Positions 1-5,780 of a stretch of DNA of 6,964 bases are shown here, piece after piece (the stretch's first letter is position 1; each line of letters starts with the position of its first letter). The stretch covers positions 1-6,964 of the forward strand of contig PCBQ01000027.1 of the NCBI GenBank assembly GCA_002731395.1. Reading direction: 5' to 3'. The notes under the pieces are model-generated. The model was not told the DNA's origin, searched no databases, and saw only the letters and a list, made by a program, of their open reading frames with translations. Source of the stretch: Methanobacteriota archaeon. GTDB taxonomy: Archaea; Thermoplasmatota; Poseidoniia; Poseidoniales; Poseidoniaceae. The position numbers and the translations under genes were made by a program.

Positions 1-54
1 GGGTTCGATGGTTTCGACGACTTCGAACCGGGCTGGCAGCACCGGTTGAGTTAG
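1..54 (+). CDS. 3' end of an unidentified gene (partial)
   Basis: Frame 1 is open from the window edge to a TAG at 52-54 and encodes 17 residues, GFDGFDDFEPGWQHRLS. The peptide is acidic and aromatic with a Phe-Asp repeat. It is too short to assign to any family. The stop lies only 2 bases from the stop codon of the convergent minus-strand gene, which is the tight packing seen elsewhere in this window and is the main support for a real gene end. An open stretch of 17 codons is quite likely by chance, so confidence is low. Confidence 0.35.
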   Translation, partial: GFDGFDDFEPGWQHRLS

Positions 55-56
55 GC

Positions 57-824
57 TCAAAGCAGTGCTGCAAGGTCCAACCCATTGGTCAGCAATCGGA
101 TGAGGAAGAGCAGCACGCCACCAAGCAAGACGGCTCTGACCGGAACGGGCATGTCCTCTCCATCCTTCACGGTGTAAAGCAGCAAACCTGCAGCCACGGC
201 GAGTTGCCCAAGCGTTGCGAAAAATAGCGTGAACGCCCCGTAGACGGCTTGGCGTCGGTCGTAACGGTCCTGGGCTTGAGTCAAGTCTTCATCGGCCTGC
301 TGAAGGTCATCGAACGTTGCATCATCACCGACGGGGAAATCAAGCGCGGAAGGTGGGTCGGCAAGGTTGGCGAACAGGGTCAACATGGCCGTGAGGAAAA
401 GCAATCCGAATCCAGCCATCACGACCATGTGGGTCAACGGCGGCCATTCACGTGGTTCTTTCACCACAGGAACGGGCACCTGCATGACGGTCGCTGCCTG
501 CGCCGGCACCATGCCGGCTTGCATCATAACCTGCTGGCCTCCGAGGTTCGTGGTCATGGGTTGGGCTGCAACTGGAACGGTTTGCGGCACCGCCGCACCC
601 TGTGCGGCGACGGCCTGAGCTGGAGCGGCCGTTGCGAGCGGTGGTTGAACCACAGGGGTCACCGGAGCCATGCCCTCAACCGATGGTGCAGGGACGGGAA
701 GAGGCGCTGCAGATGGTGCTTGTGCCGGAGGCCCGGGCATGGGTGGTGCAACCACTGGCGCGGTGTCGAACTCATCCCACGGGTCATCGTCGGGGGGAGG
801 GAGTGGAGCGGGTGGAGGCATCAT
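57..824 (-). CDS. Pro/Ala-rich membrane protein with three predicted helices, unknown function
   Basis: This is a 255-residue protein I do not recognise. Residues 1-130 are low complexity, rich in Pro, Ala, Val and Gln, and begin with a short acidic, aromatic patch (DDDPWDEFD, residues 12-20). A hydrophobic helix follows at about 132-154. Next comes a charged, probably helical or coiled linker rich in Asp, Gln and Arg (about 166-192). Two more helices lie at about 196-217 and 230-248, and the protein ends just after the last one. There is no signal peptide, so the Pro-rich tail may be cytoplasmic, but topology is inferred. The start is ATG-ATG at 824-819; the second Met could also be used. 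The gene lies 44 bases downstream of the UMF1 transporter on the same strand, so co-transcription is plausible. The long plus-strand reading frames across it look like shadows. The gene call is confident; the function is unknown. Confidence 0.8.
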   Translation of the reverse strand: MMPPPAPLPPPDDDPWDEFDTAPVVAPPMPGPPAQAPSAAPLPVPAPSVEGMAPVTPVVQPPLATAAPAQAVAAQGAAVPQTVPVAAQPMTTNLGGQQVMMQAGMVPAQAATVMQVPVPVVKEPREWPPLTHMVVMAGFGLLFLTAMLTLFANLADPPSALDFPVGDDATFDDLQQADEDLTQAQDRYDRRQAVYGAFTLFFATLGQLAVAAGLLLYTVKDGEDMPVPVRAVLLGGVLLFLIRLLTNGLDLAALL

Positions 825-868
825 CGGTCAAGAACCCATTCGGATGCCCTATCATCCTTGCTCGGACT

Positions 869-2659
869 TCACTCGCTCTCTGCGGTCATCTTTGCGTACT
901 TCGCGTCCTCTTCGGCAGCAATCCGAGCGCCTTCCTCAACGTCCACGAACCACGTCAAAATCACGCCGAACACGATCAAGAGCATGATCGACAAAATGGC
1001 CGTCCGAGCGTCGGCAATGCCGCTGACACCGAAGTACAGGGCTGGGCCAATGAACGAGGCCGCACGGCCAAAGAAGCCGATGAAACCGAAGAATTCAGCG
1101 CTCCGTGATTCAGGGACCATCTGACAGAACAAAGAGCGCGCCATGCCTTGTGATCCACCCAGCAGGAAACCTGCGCCGATGCCAATGAACATCCATTGGA
1201 TGGAAATGCCCATGTTGAGCGGTTCCCAAATCAGCTGCCGCGCAAACTTTGGAATGAAGTCAACAGGACCATCACCAAGGCTTGTTGGGTGATCTTCACC
1301 GACGTAGAATCCCGACATGCTGCCGTTGTGCACGCTCAAACTGAATCTTGAGCCCTCAATATGGTCCAACAAATCCTCCAGTTGAGTCGCGCTTAACGTC
1401 CGTGCCTCGCCAGTGAATTCCTCTCGGTCGCGGTCAGCGTTGTACTCCTCAAACGGGAGCAAACCTTCCGTGGTTTCTCGGAATTCTTGGTCCGAGCCGA
1501 GTGGAGCCATCATGAAACCCGTCGCGTTGACGATCGAGTACGTGCCGTCGTCTTGGAGGTCCACTTGGAAATCATGGTCCTCATGTGCGTCGAGGGGCAA
1601 AGGTGCGAACGAAATCGCCATCAGGACCACGAAGACCCAAAGCGTGCACGTGATCATCACCGTGGTTTTGGTGGAGGTCCATTTGGCCACCTTGATGAAA
1701 AACGCGGCAGAAGGAAAGGCAACGAACTGGACCAAGAGGATCACGGCCATGTTGGCCACCAGCGGCACACCGAGCACACCGGCTCCGTAGGCCCCAGCAA
1801 GGCCAGTCACGGCGTTGATGCCGTCGATGAAGAGAAGGTAGGCGAGGAGGTAGAGCCCAAGGATGCGGTAGGTCCCGAAAAATTCCCCAATGGTCGCTGT
1901 GACCTCTGAGACCGCCAATTTGGTGGCTGAGCCTAGGGTGAGTTTCTCCTCGAGTTCAATGGCAATCGGCGGCTCAGGAACCCGATTGAAGGTGTAGGTT
2001 GCGAACCCGAAGTACCACAGACCGGTGGTGGACAGCGCGAACGCAGTGGCCCAATCGGCATAGCCGGTACCGACCACAAGCCCCAGGTGGATCGCAAGGA
2101 GCAAGCCGCCGCCGATGTAACCGTACATGTAAGCCCCCGTGGAAATGCGGTCAAGCTCCTCTTCGTCCTTGCAGATGTGAGGCAAAAGCACGTTGTAGTA
2201 CACGTTGCTGACGTTGGTGCCAATGTTGGCGATGAGGTACATGATGGCCAGCCATGCCCAACGAAACTCAATGGGGAGGAACAGGGCAAGGCCAAGCAGC
2301 ACGGTGGCGCCACAGGCGATGATGGTCGCCCATTTCAGCATCAACTGCTTGATTGGGATACGGTCGGCGATGACCCCCAAACCTGGTGAAATGACCGCGA
2401 CGAACAATGCCGCTGAGGCCGTCACCAAAGCGAAGATGCCGTCAGCGGTTTGCGTCATGCCCAAGAAAGACATCTCTTGGCCGTTGGCTGCGATGAAGAG
2501 GTACGCAAACCATGCCGGTAGCACGGCCACGACGACCGAGGTCTCGAAGCCAGACTTGGCCCAGTCGTACATCATGTAACCGCGGTGAGCGCGTGTCCGC
2601 TCCTCGTCGGTCATGGTCGCCGCTGTGGCTCCGGGAGTTGGGGCATCCATGCTTCGCAT
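869..2659 (-). CDS. UMF1/Atg22-type major facilitator superfamily transporter
   Basis: Membrane transporter of the UMF1 family, relatives of the yeast vacuolar effluxer Atg22; the substrate is unknown. About 12 helices are visible (596-residue numbering): 30-55, 72-98, 107-128, 133-160, 175-196, 203-224, 265-290, 295-325, 331-352, 482-513, 522-546 and 552-571. Family hallmarks are MYDWAKSGFE at the first helix (30-39), the GVIADR loop after helix 2 (95-100), the SRS..FFGF segment (518-526) and the GRAASFIGP motif (531-539). Unusually, about 125 hydrophilic residues (354-480) are inserted between helices 9 and 10, where bacterial relatives usually have a short loop. Start choice: the frame is open upstream to a TTG at 2722, but ATG 2659 is the first ATG. 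ATG 2650 (MDAPTPG) and ATG 2614 (MTDEERT) are alternatives, and none has a clear Shine-Dalgarno site. The gene is divergent from the patatin gene and heads a two-gene unit. Confidence 0.9.
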   Translation of the reverse strand: MRSMDAPTPGATAATMTDEERTRAHRGYMMYDWAKSGFETSVVVAVLPAWFAYLFIAANGQEMSFLGMTQTADGIFALVTASAALFVAVISPGLGVIADRIPIKQLMLKWATIIACGATVLLGLALFLPIEFRWAWLAIMYLIANIGTNVSNVYYNVLLPHICKDEEELDRISTGAYMYGYIGGGLLLAIHLGLVVGTGYADWATAFALSTTGLWYFGFATYTFNRVPEPPIAIELEEKLTLGSATKLAVSEVTATIGEFFGTYRILGLYLLAYLLFIDGINAVTGLAGAYGAGVLGVPLVANMAVILLVQFVAFPSAAFFIKVAKWTSTKTTVMITCTLWVFVVLMAISFAPLPLDAHEDHDFQVDLQDDGTYSIVNATGFMMAPLGSDQEFRETTEGLLPFEEYNADRDREEFTGEARTLSATQLEDLLDHIEGSRFSLSVHNGSMSGFYVGEDHPTSLGDGPVDFIPKFARQLIWEPLNMGISIQWMFIGIGAGFLLGGSQGMARSLFCQMVPESRSAEFFGFIGFFGRAASFIGPALYFGVSGIADARTAILSIMLLIVFGVILTWFVDVEEGARIAAEEDAKYAKMTAESE

Positions 2660-2771
2660 CTTTCGGGTGGGGTGATGACTGTTTTCCCGTTCCTCGTCAC
2701 ACAAAGCGTGGTGCCAACCCAATGAAGCGTAACGGGGCCACCTTTTTCCCCTATGGTGTGGAATTTACACC
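2660..2771. promoter_or_regulatory. Divergent intergenic region between UMF1 transporter and patatin genes
   Basis: These 112 bases must hold promoters for both directions. On the minus strand an A-run in GGGAAAACAG (2688-2679) lies about 24 bases before ATG 2659, a spacing that fits an archaeal TATA-like element with a leaderless transcript. On the plus strand the T-rich CCTTTTTCCCCTAT (2741-2754) lies about 20-30 bases before ATG 2772. Both are poor matches to a consensus and were judged by eye. No Shine-Dalgarno sequence precedes either start. A small inverted repeat abuts the patatin start and is listed separately. I see no small gene here. Confidence 0.45.
2755..2771. repeat. Short inverted repeat abutting the patatin start codon
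   Basis: GGTGT (2755-2759) and ACACC (2767-2771) are perfect inverted 5-base arms around a 7-base AT-rich centre, and the right arm ends directly before ATG 2772. This could be a repressor operator at the transcription start, or a weak hairpin in a short leader. Arms of this size arise often by chance, so only the position makes it worth recording. Confidence 0.3.
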
Positions 2772-3623
2772 ATGCGTGCGCTGCTCGTGGAAGGAGGTGG
2801 GGTCCGAGCTGCGTTCGCGGCCGGCGTGTTGGACGCGATGCTGGAAGATGACGAGCCCTACGACATTGTGGCCGGAACCTCGGCTGGTGCCCTGTTGGCT
2901 GCAGCGTATTTGGCCGGACAGAAAGGGCGTAGTCTCCGCGTGCTGAGGGACCCTGCGTGCCGTGCTGCTTTCGGGCGTATCACAGATTTCCTTCGCGGCG
3001 GAGATCTGGTCGACCTGGAGTTGCTCCATGAAACAGCGAACCGCCTCGAGGCGTTGGACACAGAGGCCGTGATGATGCACCCTGCACGATTCTTGCTCAC
3101 CGTCACAGACGTGGATACAGGGCTTGGTCACGTGCTCGAACCCTCACATGAAGAGTTGACCTCCGCCCTCAAGGCAACCTCGGCCCTTCCAATCGCCGTA
3201 CGATCACCCATCAGCGTTCGAGGGATGACCTGCCTTGATGGGGGCATTGCCATCCCTCTCCCGGTTCAACCCATCATCGACCTTGGAGCCACCGAATTGG
3301 TGGTGGTTCGCACACGTCTAGCCACGTACCGAAACAACGGGACATCTGGCCGTCTTGCTGCACCGTGGTTTGAACGGAAACAGCCGGCACTCGCTGAGGC
3401 TTTGCGACGACGTGGCGACGTTTACAACGCCATGGTCGACCTGTTGGAGCACCCGCCAAAGGGTGTTGCCGTGCAACAGATTCACCCGCGTCGGGCCCCT
3501 GCTTGTCGACGCACGGGCGGTTCGGACGTGGACATCGTGCGCGACCATCTCATGGGTGTGGACGCGGGCCAAGTGTGGCGTTCCCAACGACGCGTCAGCG
3601 CCCAAAGCAGGACACGCCTGTGA
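2772..3623 (+). CDS. Patatin-like phospholipase, YjjU type
   Basis: Predicted serine lipid acyl hydrolase of 283 residues, cytoplasmic or membrane-peripheral (no signal peptide or transmembrane helix). The oxyanion-hole loop is EGGGVRA (7-13), the nucleophile elbow is GTSAG with Ser37, and the second member of the Ser-Asp dyad is Asp156 in the DGG motif (156-158). The C-terminal part, from PALAEALRRRGDVYNAMVDL onward, matches what I recall of the extension in YjjU-like proteins, including a later Ile-His-Pro and a final Gly-Val-Asp-Ala-Gly helix. The usual GGGxRG reads GGGVRA here, an Ala for the second-block Gly. Length is normal to slightly short for the group. ATG 2772 fits because the family begins within a few residues of the Gly-rich loop. 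The DHA2 transporter follows after 65 bases on the same strand and may be co-transcribed. The exact substrate cannot be read from the sequence. Confidence 0.92.
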   Translation: MRALLVEGGGVRAAFAAGVLDAMLEDDEPYDIVAGTSAGALLAAAYLAGQKGRSLRVLRDPACRAAFGRITDFLRGGDLVDLELLHETANRLEALDTEAVMMHPARFLLTVTDVDTGLGHVLEPSHEELTSALKATSALPIAVRSPISVRGMTCLDGGIAIPLPVQPIIDLGATELVVVRTRLATYRNNGTSGRLAAPWFERKQPALAEALRRRGDVYNAMVDLLEHPPKGVAVQQIHPRRAPACRRTGGSDVDIVRDHLMGVDAGQVWRSQRRVSAQSRTRL

Positions 3624-3688
3624 GAAAGACGTGTGAGGAAATCCCATCAACGGGCCGAATCAAATACTTCGTTTGAGGATGAGCGTGT
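3624..3688 (+). promoter_or_regulatory. Gap before the DHA2 gene with possible TATA-like box and weak ribosome binding site
   Basis: AAATACTT (3662-3669) sits about 24 bases before ATG 3689, a spacing that would fit an archaeal TATA-like element and a leaderless start. GAGG at 3675-3678 is a weak Shine-Dalgarno candidate with a spacing of 10 bases. ATG 3679 is not usable because its frame stops after six codons, which supports 3689 as the start. Whether the gene has its own promoter or relies on read-through from the patatin gene is open. Confidence 0.35.
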
Positions 3689-5242
3689 ATGTCGGGTGAG
3701 GTAACACCCGACGAAGGCCACCCGCGTCGTTGGTTCATCCTCGCCATCATGGGCATGAGCCTCATCGTGGTCATGCTCAACAACGTCACCCTCAACGTCG
3801 CCTTGCCTGAACTCTCGAAGGACCTCGGAGCCGACAATGCCGATTTACAGTGGATCCTTGACGCGTATGCCCTCGTTTTTGGTGGATCTCTCTTGATGAT
3901 GGGGGCCCTTGGGGACCGGTACGGTCGGCGTTCCACCTTACACATCGGGCTGGTTGTGATCGGGTCCTTCTCAGCCTGGGTTGCGTTCAGGGACAACGTC
4001 ACAACAAGCGACGTGATTGCAGCACGCGCACTGATGGGACTTGGTGCAGCTTGCGTGATGCCCGCCACCCTTTCTGTGGTGGTCACGTCCTTCCCAAAGG
4101 CGGAACGCCCGCGGGCGATTGGCATCTGGGCAGCCATGGCGGGCGTTGGTGCCCCAATCGGCCTCTTCGTTGGCGGTTGGGCCGTCCAATATGTCGACTG
4201 GCAGGCGGTGTTTCTGGTCAACGTCCCAATTGCCATCCTATGCCTTGTCCTGAGCTTCATCGTGGTTCCAGAATCTCGCGACGAGCACCGAACGCCGCTG
4301 GATCCGGTCGGTGGCATGCTTTCCCTGGCTGGGTTGGGCGTGATGCTGTACACGATCATTGAAGCCCCCATTCACGGTTGGTTGTCCACGTCCACACTTA
4401 TCGGAACGCTTGCGGCGGTTGTTCTGTTGGTGTTGTTTTGGGGATGGGAACGTCAGCGTGAACATCCCATGCTGCCCATGTCGTTCTTCCGCGAGCCGGG
4501 ATTTGTCACCGGCCTTCTTGCCGTGACGTTGGCGTATTACGTGATGTTCACCTTCATGTTCACACAAATGCTCAATTTCCAGCTTGTGTGGGGGGATGGA
4601 GCGTTGACTTCGGCCATGCGCGTCCTGCCTCTACCGCTTGCTCTGATGCCAGCGGCAGCCAACAGTGACCGTTTGGTGGGTTATTTTGGGCGCTCAAAAG
4701 TGGTGGGAAGTGGCTTGTTGTTGATCACTTTCGGCATGTTGTTGTTCGGCACCGTGGTGGACATCAACGCCGAATACTGGATTTTTGCAACGGTCTTCGT
4801 GGTGCTCGGTTTGGGGATGGGGTTCACCATGGCCCCCTCAACCGGGCTGGTCATGGAATCGGTCCCAGACGACAAGGCCGGTGTCGGAAGCGCCACAAAC
4901 GACTCAAGCCGGGAAATCGGTGGAGCGTTGGGCATCGCAGTGGGCGGTTCGCTGTTGAACGAGTACTACCAGCGCAACTTCCGCATGCCCACCGGCCTGG
5001 AAAGTGAAGTCCTCGTCGCCGACCCCACGACGTCCTTCCCCGCTGCCGTGCAATTAGGAGCCGAGTTGGTGGCACAAGGTCACCCTGCTGGAGCAGCCCT
5101 GGTTGATGCTGCACACGAGGCTTTTGTCATTGGCATGACCACATCTGCCACGGCATCGTCGCTCATTTCCCTCGCGGCGGCCGTGATTGTGTTCCGGTTC
5201 ATGCCGGGAGGCAAACCCCGCTACGCTGACGCAGAGGAATAA
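3689..5242 (+). CDS. DHA2-family (EmrB/QacA-type) MFS drug/proton antiporter
   Basis: Predicted 14-helix multidrug efflux protein of 517 residues in the cytoplasmic membrane, expected to export hydrophobic or cationic compounds in exchange for protons. Helix 1 (about 15-38) ends in the family signature LNVALPELSKDLGA (35-48), followed by the expected LQWILDAYALVFGG (53-66). Motif A between helices 2 and 3 is GALGDRYGRR (72-81). Motif C in helix 5 runs through GAPIGLFVGG (154-163) and continues to WQAVFLVNVP (171-180). A hydrophilic loop at about 427-475 precedes the last helix, as is usual in 14-helix members. Length is typical. The helix-1 motif usually reads Leu-Asp-Asn-Thr, but here it is LNNVT, so the conserved membrane Asp is Asn31. 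The gene lies 65 bases after the patatin gene, and its TAA is 4 bases from the convergent peroxidase stop. No dedicated transcriptional regulator is visible nearby. Confidence 0.93.
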   Translation: MSGEVTPDEGHPRRWFILAIMGMSLIVVMLNNVTLNVALPELSKDLGADNADLQWILDAYALVFGGSLLMMGALGDRYGRRSTLHIGLVVIGSFSAWVAFRDNVTTSDVIAARALMGLGAACVMPATLSVVVTSFPKAERPRAIGIWAAMAGVGAPIGLFVGGWAVQYVDWQAVFLVNVPIAILCLVLSFIVVPESRDEHRTPLDPVGGMLSLAGLGVMLYTIIEAPIHGWLSTSTLIGTLAAVVLLVLFWGWERQREHPMLPMSFFREPGFVTGLLAVTLAYYVMFTFMFTQMLNFQLVWGDGALTSAMRVLPLPLALMPAAANSDRLVGYFGRSKVVGSGLLLITFGMLLFGTVVDINAEYWIFATVFVVLGLGMGFTMAPSTGLVMESVPDDKAGVGSATNDSSREIGGALGIAVGGSLLNEYYQRNFRMPTGLESEVLVADPTTSFPAAVQLGAELVAQGHPAGAALVDAAHEAFVIGMTTSATASSLISLAAAVIVFRFMPGGKPRYADAEE

Positions 5243-5255
5243 TGCCTCAGAGCAC
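5243..5255 (+). repeat. 13-base direct repeat, copy 1 (overlaps glutathione peroxidase stop codon)
   Basis: TGCCTCAGAGCAC occurs here and again, identically and in the same orientation, at 5734-5746. This copy covers the minus-strand stop codon (5247-5249) and the last two codons of the peroxidase gene. The match does not extend beyond 13 bases on either side. Confidence 0.6.
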
Positions 5256-5699
5256 TGCGTTTGGCGATGTTGCAGGCTTGAAGCGTGCCACACTGCCATC
5301 GACGTTGATGAGAAATTTCTCAAAGTTCCATCGAACATCTCCCCCATGACCTTCATCGTCGACTTCCTCGCAGAGGGCCGCATAGATGGGGTGGCGGTTC
5401 GGACCGTTGACATCGACCTTCGCCGTCAAGGGAAAGGTCACACCGTAGCGCTCCTCAGTAAAGGCGCATATCTCCTCGTGCGTACCGGGCTCTTGCCCGC
5501 CGAATTGGTTGCATGGAAAGCCAACTACGGTGAGATCCTTCTGCTCGGCATGGAGGCGTTGGAGATCGGCATATTGCCTCGTATTGCCACATGCGCTGGC
5601 CACGTTGACCACCAGCAGGCGTCCGCCGTCAGCCAAGGTTCGCAAGGTGGTGGTCGAGCCGTCAATCAAATTCACGTTCACATCCATCAGGTTGGTCAT
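5247..5699 (-). CDS. Glutathione peroxidase family thiol peroxidase
   Basis: Predicted cytosolic peroxidase of 150 residues with a thioredoxin fold. It reduces hydrogen peroxide or lipid hydroperoxides; in microbes the electron donor is often thioredoxin rather than glutathione. All four catalytic-tetrad positions are present: Cys37 in NVASACGNT (32-40), Gln69 in GFPCNQFGGQEPG (60-72), and Trp124-Asn125 in WNFEKFLI (124-131). It uses Cys, not selenocysteine. The common family resolving Cys (EEIxxFC) is Thr81 here, while Cys78 (EEICAF, 75-80) lies one helical turn earlier. The C-terminus stops at KPATSPNAVL, roughly 10 residues short of many relatives. ATG 5699 is chosen because homology begins there and the open frame further upstream runs antisense through the cyclophilin gene; ATG 5687 is an alternative. 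The gene is transcribed alone, convergent with the DHA2 gene and divergent from the cyclophilin gene. Confidence 0.92.
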   Translation of the reverse strand: MTNLMDVNVNLIDGSTTTLRTLADGGRLLVVNVASACGNTRQYADLQRLHAEQKDLTVVGFPCNQFGGQEPGTHEEICAFTEERYGVTFPLTAKVDVNGPNRHPIYAALCEEVDDEGHGGDVRWNFEKFLINVDGSVARFKPATSPNAVL

Positions 5700-5733
5700 G
5701 ATGTGTTCGAAACAAAGGGCACATTTGAACGCC

Positions 5734-5746
5734 TGCCTCAGAGCAC
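5734..5746 (+). repeat. 13-base direct repeat, copy 2 (upstream of glutathione peroxidase)
   Basis: This is an identical copy of TGCCTCAGAGCAC at 5243-5255. It lies 35 bases before the peroxidase start (ATG 5699, minus strand), so the two copies bracket that gene. It could be a leftover of an insertion or recombination event, a shared regulator site, or coincidence. Confidence 0.6.
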
Positions 5747-5771
5747 GAAGCCTCAAAGGACCCCTCCTCGT

Positions 5772-5775
5772 GGAG
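5772..5775 (+). promoter_or_regulatory. Possible Shine-Dalgarno site for the cyclophilin gene
   Basis: GGAG ends 5 bases before ATG 5781, a normal spacing for ribosome binding. It helps to choose 5781 over the long open frame upstream, which runs antisense through the peroxidase gene. A four-base match is weak on its own. Confidence 0.45.
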
Positions 5776-5780
5776 CAAGC

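Larger units (their letters stand above)
5700..5780. promoter_or_regulatory. Divergent intergenic region between peroxidase and cyclophilin genes
   Basis: These 81 bases separate two oppositely transcribed genes. Read on the minus strand, TTCAAATG (5729-5722) lies about 26 bases before ATG 5699 and is a candidate TATA-like element for the peroxidase. On the plus strand the only AT-richer stretch at the right distance before ATG 5781 is CTCAAAGGA near 5752-5760, a weak candidate. The second copy of the 13-base repeat lies in the middle. No small gene is evident. Confidence 0.4.

Noticed and set aside
55..56. Intrinsic terminators at the convergent gene ends (near 55 and 5243)
   Set aside because: The gaps are only 2 and 4 bases, and I found no GC hairpin followed by a T-run at either place.
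249..1124. Long plus-strand open frame of 291 codons
   Set aside because: It is antisense to the membrane protein and the 3' part of the UMF1 gene, its composition (His, Arg, Trp, Cys rich) is typical of a GC-rich shadow frame, and it spans two real genes.
2660..2722. N-terminal extension of the UMF1 protein from TTG 2722
   Set aside because: The extra residues (MGWHHALCDEERENSHHPTR) look like translated intergenic DNA, the start would be TTG with no ribosome site, and ATG starts exist at 2659 and 2650.
3470..3623. Possible frameshift near the C-terminus of the patatin protein
   Set aside because: The Arg/Cys-rich stretch near residues 239-247 looked odd, but the same frame then gives the expected final segment (SDVDIVRDHLMGVDAG), so the reading frame appears intact.
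3595..4371. Minus-strand open frame of 258 codons opposite the DHA2 gene
   Set aside because: The sense strand has unmistakable DHA2 motifs here. The antisense product is rich in Arg, Thr, Pro and Met with no recognisable domain.
5187..5780. Upstream extension of the cyclophilin frame by 198 codons
   Set aside because: The extension runs antisense through the whole glutathione peroxidase gene and into the DHA2 gene. Cyclophilin homology starts exactly at ATG 5781, preceded by a GGAG site.
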